A stretch of 64,000 nt of DNA from NCBI GenBank assembly GCA_003342895.1, contig PTFA01000091.1, forward strand, positions 3,330,057 through 3,394,056. The letters are read 5' to 3'. Shown piece after piece: positions 1-21,740 of this stretch. The notes under the pieces were generated by a model. That model was given only the letters and a program-made list of their open reading frames with translations, was not told the origin of the DNA and made no database searches. The position numbers and the translations under genes are program-made. The stretch's first letter is position 1. Every line of letters begins with the position of its first letter. The DNA is from Casuarius casuarius. Taxonomy: Eukaryota > Chordata > Aves > Casuariiformes > Casuariidae.

Positions 1-2886
1 TTCAAGTACATGATTTTCTTCCTAACAAAGACATACTACAATATAACAACTGCATTGTTACAAGACAAATTCTGCATTTACCTATCATTTCAAACCATGA
101 CAAAACTCCAATTATAGTTTAAAATGAGCTACAGGCTTTCTTTAGAAATAAAGAAAAACCCACCATGAAACTAACACTGAACTGACAAGAAAGCACTTAG
201 AATAAAAAGCTGCAAAATATGCATAAAATTTTGCCATATTTATTGGGCTGCATGATTGCAGAGGGATGCAAGCTGCACTTCAAAAATGATACTCCATCTA
301 CGACTGAGGTCTTAAGCATAGATGTTTTCTTGCTAAGAAGCCATATAAAGTCACCCTAAATAAATAAGAACACTGCTGCCCAGATTCCCAAGCTAGTCCA
401 GAACACAAACAGCTCTCCAGCAGAGGTTTTTGTTTCAAAGACAGAAGGATTAGTCACATTGAATATAGCTTGGGAGAGGGGACTGTTTAGTTTAACTCTG
501 AAGCAGTTGTACTTACTGCTGTGGAAATGTGTCAGGATGACAGAGTAGATGATAAATTCCTCTATGAACAGACATGTGTAGCATAGCTTTGCTGTTATAT
601 TTGCATTATACATGTTAAATAAGATGCAATACAGAGGATTACCTCTTACTCCTCCAAACTTATTTAGCTGGATAAAATGGTGGAATAGAAATAACTGTAC
701 AGAAAAGGGAGTCATTTGCTTGATGCTGCACTACCAGTCAGTGGTAGAACAAGGAAAAAGATGTAGCCCAGTTCTCTATTCACTGCTCTGTTCACTAAAC
801 CATGCCACCTCCAGACAGCAGTGTAGATTTCTATTCGTTTCTCTCCTTCGGAGCCAAAATCCAGTTTAGTGACTGCAACTTTAAAACAAAGGGAAAAAAG
901 CTTTAAACAGGCATTCTCCCTTATTTCTCTCATCTACCTTATTATTACCACTCCTGTTGGACTCTAGATTTCACCTGCAACTTCCAGGGAAAGAGGCGTA
1001 CACATCAAGAGAGATGGAGGGGAAGAACTGACAGTCAACAAGTAACAGCCAGATTCAACCTAGAGGATACTTCCATGCAAGTGGTAGAACGCTATTGCTG
1101 TTGGCAGGGGAGGTTTCCGTGAAAATTCTAGACTTAGAGCGAGTTAGGAAAGCTTAGGAGTCATTGTCCACACAGATGACTTGTGAAGCATATTTTGCAG
1201 ACAGTTGTTAGAAAGAATAACCCTATTCTCTCTCTCTCTCTAATGGTTTCACTTCCATTGCATTTTACATTAACAAATCTCAAATCCCTCTAGAAAGCAG
1301 CAGAATCCTCATTTCGCATGAGAATGGACAGCTTGCTCAAGATGACAAATTCAGTTAGTGGTAGGCCCTACCTCCTTCATGGTTCATGGTCTTAATTTAT
1401 AAGCCAATACATTGTCTTATGCTGTGCTACTTCTCCAGCAGCAAAACAAGCCTTAGAAAATTCAGACTTCAGATTGAGAAGTTCCCAAATGCAGATTAAT
1501 ACCAAACATCAACACAGACAAAATCAGGCTAGAAATTGCAAAGAAAAGGTCAAGATGGCATGTCTAGGACTTCTGCTTGTAGTCGGGGGGGTGGGGGGGG
1601 CTGGCAAACAAAACCAGCCCAATTATGGTTTGCTGGATTTCCTAACTTTCTGCCCAACAACAGTTTGTAAGCACAAGAATAAAGGTGAAACAGGGGAGGG
1701 GGGGGATCCCACCATCACAACACCAGAAGTTCCAAAAGGATTTAGATTAACTTTGTGATGAAAAATTGCAGGAAATAATTGTAGATCTTTATTCAAACTA
1801 CCTTGATCATTTTGAATGCCAAAACAAATTCACAAAAATATTATGTCAATTAATGCTTATTAGAATGTAGATAGAACATTAATAACACATACAGACATAA
1901 AAACCAAGCTCTCAATCCATCCACTTCAGCATTGGCTCTCCACTGGCAACTAGTACCAGCTGCTCCAGGGAAAAGAAACTCTGTAAACAGTTACTAAAGA
2001 ATAATCTATCCAGGGGAAAAGATTTCTTCCTGACTTTTCATTGTTTACTATTCTCCTTCTGGAGACCCTGGTTGCGGCATTTCTTTTTGAAACAGCTCCA
2101 TGCAGTCTCATTTTTCCTTTTTGAACCTTGCTGATTTCCAGATCTTAAACACCGCATTGTGTCAGTGAGTTCCACAGGCTAATTTCCTAAGCTACTGCAA
2201 ACACTGACAATTTTGAATATATCATTTCATGATTTAACCCATTGTTGCTCTCCCCCATTTGTGTTTTTTACCCAGAAACTGACAAGCAGAACCTAGGGCT
2301 GGATCTGCAACTGAGTAATATATGAAGCTGCTGCTCTGCATAAAATTGATGGCAATCCCAAAACTATCAGTTTTAAGCCTAGCTAATACATTCCACTTCT
2401 GTCATCATGCCTTCCTTCCTCCTCAGATTTCTACAAAAATATTGTTATTTTGTTAAAGAATATTAATGAAGCTGCCAGGCTGCTCAAAGCTTTGTCTGTT
2501 TTAGTGATCCAGTTGGATCATATCCCTGGTGAGCAGACATTCAGAGATACATACATAGAATATTTGGTCATAATTAAAAATGATACACACACAGAGAATA
2601 TCATTAAAAAACAACCCCCCACCCCCCACCCCCCAAAAAAAAAAAAAACAAAAAACAATTCCATCAAGNCCAAAAAAAAAAAAAACAAAAAACAATTCCA
2701 TCAAGGTAAACCCAGATGGACTAAAGGTAACCAGCTCTCAGGCTAGCATTTTTCTAAAGAATCATGAAGCACAGACCTCTAAGAACAGCAGAGGCTGACA
2801 GATAACCATCAAGACCCTCAGCTGCCTTGAAGCACACACAACAGTTTGGGTTGGCTTTTGTGGAAAAATGAGGATTCATTTCCTAC
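1..2886 (-). other. EBF2: EBF2 intron 6 (5' part, continues off-window)
   Basis: No coding exon was recognised on either strand. The stretch is AT-rich with G runs near 1587-1610 and 1695-1706, a C-rich run at 2614-2634, and an artefactual 36-bp duplication around an N at 2669. Small open frames here show no familiar protein motif. Confidence 0.7.
2633..2705. repeat. Exact 36-bp direct duplication split by one N (assembly join)
   Basis: Bases 2633-2668 and 2670-2705 are identical, including a 14-A run and the following ATTCCATCAAG, with a single N at 2669 between them. This is what results when two overlapping contig ends are abutted with a placeholder instead of being merged, so one copy is probably not real. 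Confidence 0.85.
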
Positions 2887-14198
<11,312 letters not shown>

Positions 14199-14692
14199 TT
14201 AAAAAGTCTATTCCAACTAGCAACAGTTTCCTTTTGGGGGGGAGGGAGGAGAAAAGGAAAAAAACCCGCAGCCTTTGAAATTGACACACACAAATCCCAA
14301 GAAAGTGGAAAAGTTCAGCTTTAAAACCAACTTCTTCTGTTTTTTTAAATTCTATGTGTTTTTAATGCCTTCAAATAGGAAAAAAAAGTTTTTCCTCTTG
14401 CAAAGTAAAAGTTATGCTGATTCAGTCTTGCCTGGTATCATCATCCTTCAAACGCAGGAGAGGAAACTGCATCCAGAAACTGATCGCTGTTAACAAGGTT
14501 CACCTGTTTCTCAAAAGACACAGGGAGAAGGATTGACTGCTGCCTAATCCAGAAAAAAAAAGAATCGGGATAAATTGTGAAAGAAAGGAAGAAATGGAGC
14601 TAAAGAGAGTCTGATTACACACTACGCCTGGGAAGAGACGATACTTCCTCCAACTAGTCACCATGAATGGGTTACAGCAATGGGAGAAAACA
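14199..14692 (-). other. EBF2: Inferred EBF2 5' untranslated region with upstream ORFs
   Basis: The right end is an estimate from the TATA-like box. On the minus strand at least three upstream ATGs precede the coding start: one at 14664 opens 54 codons and stops at 14502-14500, one at 14472 opens 16 codons, and one at 14444 opens 10 codons. None reaches the EBF2 start. If the start site is correct, these would reduce or regulate EBF2 translation. Confidence 0.45.
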
Positions 14693-14718
14693 CACTAGGA
14701 AGAGGGAGGGGCCTGCTT

Positions 14719-14758
14719 CCATATAAGGGGTTACATTTGCATACTCTCGCCCTATTGG
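14719..14758 (-). promoter_or_regulatory. EBF2: Probable EBF2 core promoter: CCAAT, octamer, TATA/CArG
   Basis: Read on the minus strand, three canonical elements lie within 40 bp: CCAAT (14758-14754), ATGCAAAT (14742-14735) and CCTTATATGG (14728-14719). The last is both a perfect SRF CArG box and a TATA-like element. A TATA box here would put the transcription start near 14690-14695, about 500 bp upstream of the EBF2 ATG. Octamers bind POU-domain factors, CArG boxes bind SRF and CCAAT boxes bind NF-Y (established). Use of these elements in this gene is inferred from sequence and position. Confidence 0.6.
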
Positions 14759-16530
14759 AGGGCTGCGAACAATTCTAAAGCCGATGTGCACTAGCCCTAG
14801 CTCCCGGCTACAAACAATCACCTACCGGGAAGGAGGCGGCGAGGCCAGCAGCGATCTGGCTTTCCTGGTAGGGAGAAGTCAGGGACCGACAGCCTTTCCT
14901 TGCAGTGGGATGTCCTAGGTTCAGTAGGAGCCCTGCCAAGTTAACTTTTAATTTAATAGCCTATCAGCCCAAACTATCCTATCACCAAACTTTCCTGCAG
15001 CATCACAATTAAACTGTGCTAAAAGCAGCAATCTTTTTAAATCTGTTCCATACTTTAATAATAAAGCAATCGCACAGGTAGTTGGCTGGTTTCTTTTCAG
15101 GCGCGATATTTAAAAACAAAAGCGCTCAGGGAAAACGAAATAGGTCTTGGCAGGGATGCCTACAGGCGTTTCGTATGCAGAGACTGCCTGCGTGAGCAAA
15201 AGCGAGGGAGAGAGATTTTAACACAGAAAAGACCCAAAACTTCTCACTATATGCGAGCTGTCAGATCCTTAAAACTTTTTCATAACATCTTATGTAGGCA
15301 AAAGTCATGTAAACCACTGAAGGAAATTCAGAGCTCTTCCCATCCCAGCCGGCTGCGAACCAGGACGATACCTGTATTTGTATCCNNNNNNNNNNCCCCC
15401 CCCAAACCACTCTGCCTTGGTGATATTTTCTTCCTGGCCCTTTTGTATTCTGATCTGCGTATAGATCTGCCTCTGAAATCTATATAACACCAACGCGAAA
15501 ACAGATTTCAAGACAATGAATGCAAATCTGTGCTCAGAGACCATCTGCCAGATGAGGGAATCAGATGTTCGCTAGTTAAAGGGACAGCGCAAGGATTTCC
15601 TTAACTCATTATGTATAGTTCCTCTCTTTAACCTGCTTTATTTTTTTTTAAGGGGTAGAAGTATAATTTCCTTTTCAGACTAAATCCTAACTCCTTCTAT
15701 CCACGTTTAGTTGCATTTCAAAGGCACAACTTCGTATTAAATGCCAGATGATTTTCATAGAGTTTTGTATATTTGTCTTTCTTAAAAAAAATAAAATAAA
15801 ATCTTCCTATAAGACTTTCAGAAAAATGTGTCCTTAATTCAGGCACGATTGAGGGCAAAGCCGGAACTCTGAATTATTCTGTCTACATAAATGACAGACA
15901 CAGTGTTAGATGAACTAATACGTCTCACACGATCTCTGTTCAAAGATATTTACCATACTACCCCTCCCAAAATGATAAATATGCAATAAGTGATTTTGTC
16001 AGGTTAGCCAAAGGCGAGGCTGGCATTATTTTAACGTTAAAGAAAAACAGCGGCAGTTTAATGGTGTTACAGAGTTGAGGCCAATCCATTAATGTATTAT
16101 CTTAGCATTTTTGAGATGCAATTTCTTCATTTAAAAGAAAAGTAAAATATTCAAAACAAAACACATGAGAAAATAGGAATATACGACGTAAACGTCTAGA
16201 CGATGGTAAGGCTCATCACAGGAACAATACGGCGATTTTCTTGACCGTTTCTCAACAGGCGTGGGTACATTTCTTTGAACAAGGTTCCTCTTCTTTGTAC
16301 GAGGATCATTTCTCGCAGTGCCACCCTGATCACTTCTGCATTTATTCTTAAACCTAGGGCAGGTGAGGAGGGGGAGATTCGCACTTGATCTAACCTTGGC
16401 TGATGCGTTCATAAGGAAGAAAGGTTTCCTAGTAAGTGAAGTCCTTTGGTCCTAGTGATAAAGCCGATTCCGTCCCCGTAACGCGTTAAAGGGAGTCCGG
16501 TAGGATTCATCCCAGATGCTTACTCAATCC
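14759..16530. other. EBF2 upstream flank
   Basis: No gene was recognised. The stretch holds a 10-N gap (15386-15395) beside a C run, and unique AT-rich sequence at about 15940-16100 with ATATGCAATAA and ATTATTTTAACGTTAA-like motifs that could be regulatory. Confidence 0.5.
15386..15395. other. Assembly gap (10 N)
   Basis: Ten Ns are directly followed by a run of C, so the gap probably marks a homopolymer that could not be sequenced through. Confidence 0.98.
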
Positions 16531-16534
16531 CAGG

Positions 16535-16925
16535 CTAGTGGTTTAAGAGATCCCCGGGCGCGGCCGGGCGCGCACGGCGGGACCGTGCCAGCTTTAGGAA
16601 CAATGAGGACTCGTGTGCCGTGGCCCCCGGGGAGCCTTGCTTTTAGGGATTCATAGCGGGTCAGAGGGCAGCGGCGCAGGTCAGGGAAGATGCACCCTCT
16701 TCGCCCCCGACAGCTGCCACCAGAATTTTGCACTTCAGGGACAAATGAACGGAGCCTTCTCCGCCCGCCCCAGCGGGGCTGCTCGCGGTGGGGCGCCCTC
16801 CCCATGCCGAGCCCGCGGGGGGGGGGAAGCTTTGTGATCGCCGGGGAAGCGCTGCGGCGGAGCCGAGCCGCAAGCGGCACGGCCCCGAGCCCGGTCGTTT
16901 CATCCACCCCTAGAAGAGGCAGCAT
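16535..16925. promoter_or_regulatory. CpG-rich island upstream of EBF2
   Basis: CpG dinucleotides are dense (GGGCGCGGCCGGGCGCGCAC near 16556), in contrast with the CpG-poor flanks. Open frames on both strands here are low-complexity Arg/Gly/Ala/Pro and look like composition artefacts. Such satellite islands are common at developmental transcription-factor loci and may mark an alternative EBF2 promoter or a Polycomb-regulated region. Confidence 0.55.
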
Positions 16926-17433
16926 TTTCAGGAGGAGATTTCCCCCCCCCTCCACACACACAAAGTTTCTCTTCCTTGCAGCGTTTCTTAAAAGGACGGG
17001 ACTTCTTAAATACTTCTGGAATTATTAACTCCACATCTAGATTTTCCTTTTCAAGCACTTGGTTTAAATAGTTCAGGAAAAGCCCATCTCTCAGACTCCT
17101 CTGATGTAAATTCACTTATTAAAAAAATCAGCATTTGTACTAGTGCAACCGCTGCTTCATTTGGATTTGTACTTTAGAGACTTCTGTGGTTCGGGCTACG
17201 GGAGTCAGTTCCACTGGCTAGCGGCAGGTAAATGACACCAGATAACTCCATGAGGGATGAGCACGTTTACTTGGGGGAGGGAAAAAAAAAATACAAGATG
17301 GACGAGGACACCCCGTAAAGAGAAGGAAGCGTCCAACAGCATATTTTCTACTTTGTATTTGCACCTAGTTCTAAATACAATTTAGAGACATAAATAAGAG
17401 CTCGCCAAAGACTTGGGGAAAGGGTTTCTCAAG

Positions 17434-17690
17434 GGCCAAGTGGCGCTGAGAGCGAGAGCGACTCTGAACCGGCAGCGGTGAGCCGCCGCGGCGCACGGAC
17501 GGAGCGCGCCGCACGGACGGAGCGCGCCGCGGAGCCGCCCCGGGGCGGGGAAGGGTGCCGAACCGCTCAGCCCTGCACCCCCCGGGCGAGCGGCCGCGGG
17601 GCCGCGGCTGCGGCCCGCACCAGCGCCGCTCTGCGCCCCTCCCACCCCCCGCACAACTTCCACGTGCGCGGCTTTCATTCTTCTGGTTCT
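17434..17690. promoter_or_regulatory. Second CpG-rich island upstream of EBF2, with 18-bp tandem repeat
   Basis: A CpG-dense block with an exact two-copy tandem repeat, GCACGGACGGAGCGCGCC, at 17493-17510 and 17511-17528. CCACGTGCG lies near 17660. No open frame resembles a known protein. It could serve as a distal EBF2 promoter or as the start of an antisense noncoding transcript; neither is shown. Confidence 0.5.
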
Positions 17691-18860
17691 CGCTTGAAGC
17701 GATTTTCTCCCTCGTACCAAAAAGAAGGGGGGTGGGTGGGAGAAAAGCAACTGTTCAGTGACTGCCGCTCACTTCCTCCAGGAGAAAGGGCTATTCCCCT
17801 CAAGACTGCCACACTCTTCCACATGGCGGGGTCAAAATGACAGGTGAGGCAGTTTTGGCATGCTAACATGAGGTGCTCCTCTTTGTGAGTAGTTTTTAAC
17901 AACGTCGTTTCATGCAAAGTCAACTTGCACCTCTCGATACATTTTAGAAAACCCCGGCAGGAAGAAACATATATATTGAAGTTAACATCTAGATCCTTTA
18001 AATGCATGACCTTAAATATGGTCTTGCTTCCTCTCACGTTTAAGGGGAAAATTTGAATGGGAAAGTTGAACTACTCCTAAAGACAACACTTAGGAAAAAG
18101 CATTTCAGTCTTATTCCTATTCGTTCGTGAGAATTCACCATCCTTCAGGTGTCTCAAAGGAATGAGTCATAGGTTAAAATTATCCATGTCAGAATGGAGA
18201 ATGATAACGGATCTTTCCCTCTCTATCCAATAATCTGGAAGTTTTATTTTCTGTTATAGGTATGAAATGAAAGTTCCTGTTATAAGCAGCTTAAAGTTTT
18301 AAGATGTTTACAATGCAAATGATTCATGTTTAAGCATCCATCAACCACATTTTTGAAACACAACGGTATTTATCAAACAAAGAACTCCCTGAAAATAACT
18401 TTCAATAGCCCAACAAAAACAGAGTAAACAAAATATTTACTTGAACGGGATACTCTGCGGCAGAAAAGGGGCTACAAGAAACAGAAACAGGTTGTCTTCT
18501 GAATTCGTGTAATTAGAAGTATGGCGGGGGGGCAGTCAAAGCACTATACACGAATCTGGATAAAAAGCTACTTCGACCAATGTAAGACTGTGTTCCTGAT
18601 TTATAAGACCCTCGATTTAACTGAAATCAAAACGCAGGTACTTTAAAGAAAAAAAGTTTCTTGAAAACATCGTTAAAAACAAAGGGTTTAAAGCAGTTCA
18701 GGTGCATGCAACTAACAACCATGAAAGCAAATCAAGCTCTTAATTGTAAAGTGCAAAACAAGGACGTACCCAAGTGCTTTTGTGTACATTCATTATAAGC
18801 CCAGTTCCATATAACTAACATAGGAGTCCTTTCAGGAGAAAACTTCTCGATTTGATTGCT

Positions 18861-18878
18861 GGGGGGGGGGGGGGGGGG
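18861..18878. repeat. G18 homopolymer
   Basis: An uninterrupted run of 18 G. It is prone to sequencing length error and may form G-quadruplex-like structure. Confidence 0.95.
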
Positions 18879-19303
18879 AACCCAAGTATAAAATAACCGA
18901 TTTCCCCTTTCCCCACACCATTAGGAAATAACCAGAAATGTGGCTTTACAGTTGTAAAATCCTGAGCTATACCTGGTGTGTCTGTCTGTCTCTCTCTCCC
19001 CCCTTCCCTCTTGCACCATAAAGACACTATGTACCAGAGGCAGCTCTCCATGCTGATCACCGCTTATAAAATGTGCAAGTTTCAAAGGTTCCACTGATCA
19101 CATGTATAAGCAGTCATCAGAGGGATGCTTTGAAACTTACAAACGCATAGGCAAACATTTAATAACTTCTCCACCTCATCTTTCCCCAAAGAGAGAAAAT
19201 ATTGTAGCCATCAGATACTCTTTCGAGTCTCCCATTCATCCCAATAAGTAGATTTTTTTTCCACTAAAACAGAAACACACATCTGCTAGGTTTTATATCC
19301 AAC

Positions 19304-19322
19304 TTTTTTTTTTTTTTTTTTT
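19304..19322. repeat. T19 homopolymer
   Basis: An uninterrupted run of 19 T, with no retroposon body recognised alongside. Confidence 0.95.
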
Positions 19323-19783
19323 GGTTAAAGATACTTTTACTGCTTTTTGCCTAGCATGGTTTTGGGAACATATTAGCGAATAATATTTTACCATCGGGAG
19401 CGTATGCTCCATTTTATTTTATAATGCAGATTTGAGAAATGTTAGTGCTGAAGTTTGTTTTTCTAACCACATGGAGGTTTGAAGCAACAAGCACATTCAG
19501 GAAAAATACTGTAAGTGGGTGTATATTTGTGCTGGGATCTTCTCATTTTCCAGCTTATGGAAAATGATGTCTTTCTATAAAGACTGTCTTATATATTCTT
19601 CATCAGGAAGAATAGAACTTCAGGTTATCATAGTCCTTCTAGTTCCCCCACAGGTTGTACATACTCATGATCTGACTTCAGCTGTCAAACAGCCTCCACA
19701 ATCAACTGGCTATGTGCAGATACACCAAAGAGAAGAATTAAATTTCATTCTTCATTAATGTAGAAACCAAATAAAAAGCCATG

Positions 19784-19909
19784 CCCAATCCTACAAACAT
19801 TCTGATACTGGTGCTTAATCTATATCAGTCACTAGAGTGGTCTTACAAGAATTACTTGACAAGATACATGTTTAAGCTCATGCCTAAGCATTTGTGCAAT
19901 GAGGGCCTC
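19784..19909. repeat. Ancient interspersed repeat (ATCCTACAAAC...GAGGGCC type)
   Basis: The stretch opens with CAATCCTACAAACATT and closes with TAAGCATTTGTGCAATGAGG. It matches the layout of a palindromic sauropsid repeat I recall (GATCCTGCAAACACTTA ... TGCTTAAGTGCTTTGCTGGA). Divergence is high. Confidence 0.45.
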
Positions 19910-20594
19910 ATTTTTATTTCTTCATTCAATTCGATGCAACTCTTTTAAACAGGTGTCTAACTTTAATCACATGAATAGTCACTCTGAAGTGATGCCAAGG
20001 GGACATCTTGCCTGCTTAAAAGTTAGAAACCCTTAAGGATCTTCCCGGATAAAGACTTTTTTTTCCCCGTGTGTTTTAAAAGAAGAACTGTGAACATTTT
20101 CAAGTTTCTTTAGTTCTTCCTCATATATAGCACAGTCAAACACTTTAATTTGGAAACTCTGAACAGTAACAAAACCACTTCTACATAAACTAACTAATAT
20201 TGGTAGCATGAATGTGCCAGTCCCATATTACTTTAATCACAAATTTGATAGCTTTGCCTGTGAATAGCAGAAGAAAGGGGCAGGGAGGAAGAAGCATGTA
20301 TCTATTGCATATCTTGTTGCACTGTTTTGATTGGCCCAAAGAACAGCCCCCAGCTAAGGCGAGGTACCTAGGAAAGCATCAGTTCCCAAAGTTCAGTCAT
20401 TTTCCAGGCATATATAAAATCTCAGAAACTTTCAAAGAAAATACATTTGTTTCCTAAGAGGAAAGTATACTGATTTTCATACTTGCATAACCTCAAATAA
20501 GTGAGTAAGTAGACACACCTCAGACTTTCCAATAACCTTTCACTGTTAGGATAAATCCAGAACTTCAACACACACAAAAATAAAGAAAATTATG

Positions 20595-20665
20595 GGGTTT
20601 GGTTCAAAGCCCAGTACATTGTTGGAAACATTTTGACTTCAACAGGGTTTGGATCAGACCAGTGT
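20595..20665. repeat. Old repeat fragment (TTGACTTCAA...TTTGGATCAGACC)
   Basis: TTGGTTCAAAGCCCA, TTGACTTCAACAGG and TTTGGATCAGACC occur in the order of a sauropsid hairpin repeat I recall. Limits are approximate. Confidence 0.4.
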
Positions 20666-20744
20666 TAAGTTATTGAGGGGTCATTACAAGCTCAATCATA
20701 ACATTTGGTTTTCTTAGTTTTAGATGCATTTATATCTCGTTTCA

Positions 20745-20850
20745 GTATTTGTAAAGCGCTCAAGGTACTACAGAGAAACTTACCTAGGCCATACAGCATT
20801 ACTCTTTGATAGACTGAGAAGCTGAGGCACAAGACTCACACAGTACAAAG
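20745..20850 (-). repeat. MIR-like SINE remnant
   Basis: TTTGTAAAGCGCTCAAGGTA followed by GACTGAGAAGCTGAGGCACAAG and ACTCACACAG resembles the reverse complement of the MIR 3' half, in the expected order. The copy is much diverged. Confidence 0.4.
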
Positions 20851-21666
20851 AAATAAGGATCTAATGTTTTCCGTCACATACAAGGCCATCTTTCCTCTAC
20901 TGGACCATTTTTCCTTTTTCTACTATGCAACAGTCTGTAACAACTAAAAGATTAAATAGGTCAAGTGGCATGCAGACCCTTGGCTGCTATGAGCTCAGGG
21001 AAGACTAGTTAGCCTAGTTTATGCTACTCAGGGATGTGGGTCTGTTACTAATGCAGACTATTTTCAATCTGGAGTTAGAGAAGTTAGTACAAACCAATTC
21101 CAAAAGTAGTATCGAGTTCCATGATTTAAGAACCAAAACAGGTTATATTATTAGGGGTTCCAACTGCAGGCTCCTTCAAGGAAGAATTAGCTTTAATCAT
21201 TCTGTATATCACTGAAATTCACTTACCAAGATCCTGAATCTGACTAGAGTTTATCAGTGCTACCGTAACACAAATTATTAGGATGATATCTCATGAGGAT
21301 GGTCAATAATCAAAACATCTGCCTCCTGCAATGTTTCCTGTATCTTCTTTTAAAGCATCTGGTACTGGAAGCTTAAGTATAATAGAAGAGATATGCAAGA
21401 AGTTTAATATAATCTGACTATTGCTGTGTTCTTTCCGTAAGGCAAGAAAGAAGTAGTTAAAGCTCAGTATATCATAATTAGAGCTCTACAACCTTAGAGA
21501 GAGTGTTCCAGTCTTCGCTGAAGTATATGAAACAATCTGAAGAAAACTACAGGTTTTGGGGACATAGTGGAATGGAACTATTAACACACCTAATCTCATG
21601 AAGACAAATAAACTTCTACCTCAGTAAATGAGTCTTCAAAATGGACCAATGAAATTACATGAACAG

Positions 21667-21740
21667 ATTCTGATCCTGCAAACATTTGCACTTGCATACC
21701 ACCAGCTTCACTGGTTTTAATGTAACTGCTCCCAACAGAT
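21667..21740. repeat. Old repeat fragment (GATCCTGCAAACATTTGCAC type)
   Basis: It begins TCTGATCCTGCAAACATTTG and continues with TTCACTGGTTTTAATG, similar to the start of the element at 19784-19909. Confidence 0.4.

Noticed and set aside
1..2886. EBF2 exon 7
   Set aside because: No sequence encoding FFLKFFLKCNQN or similar was found on the minus strand; the exon must lie off-window.
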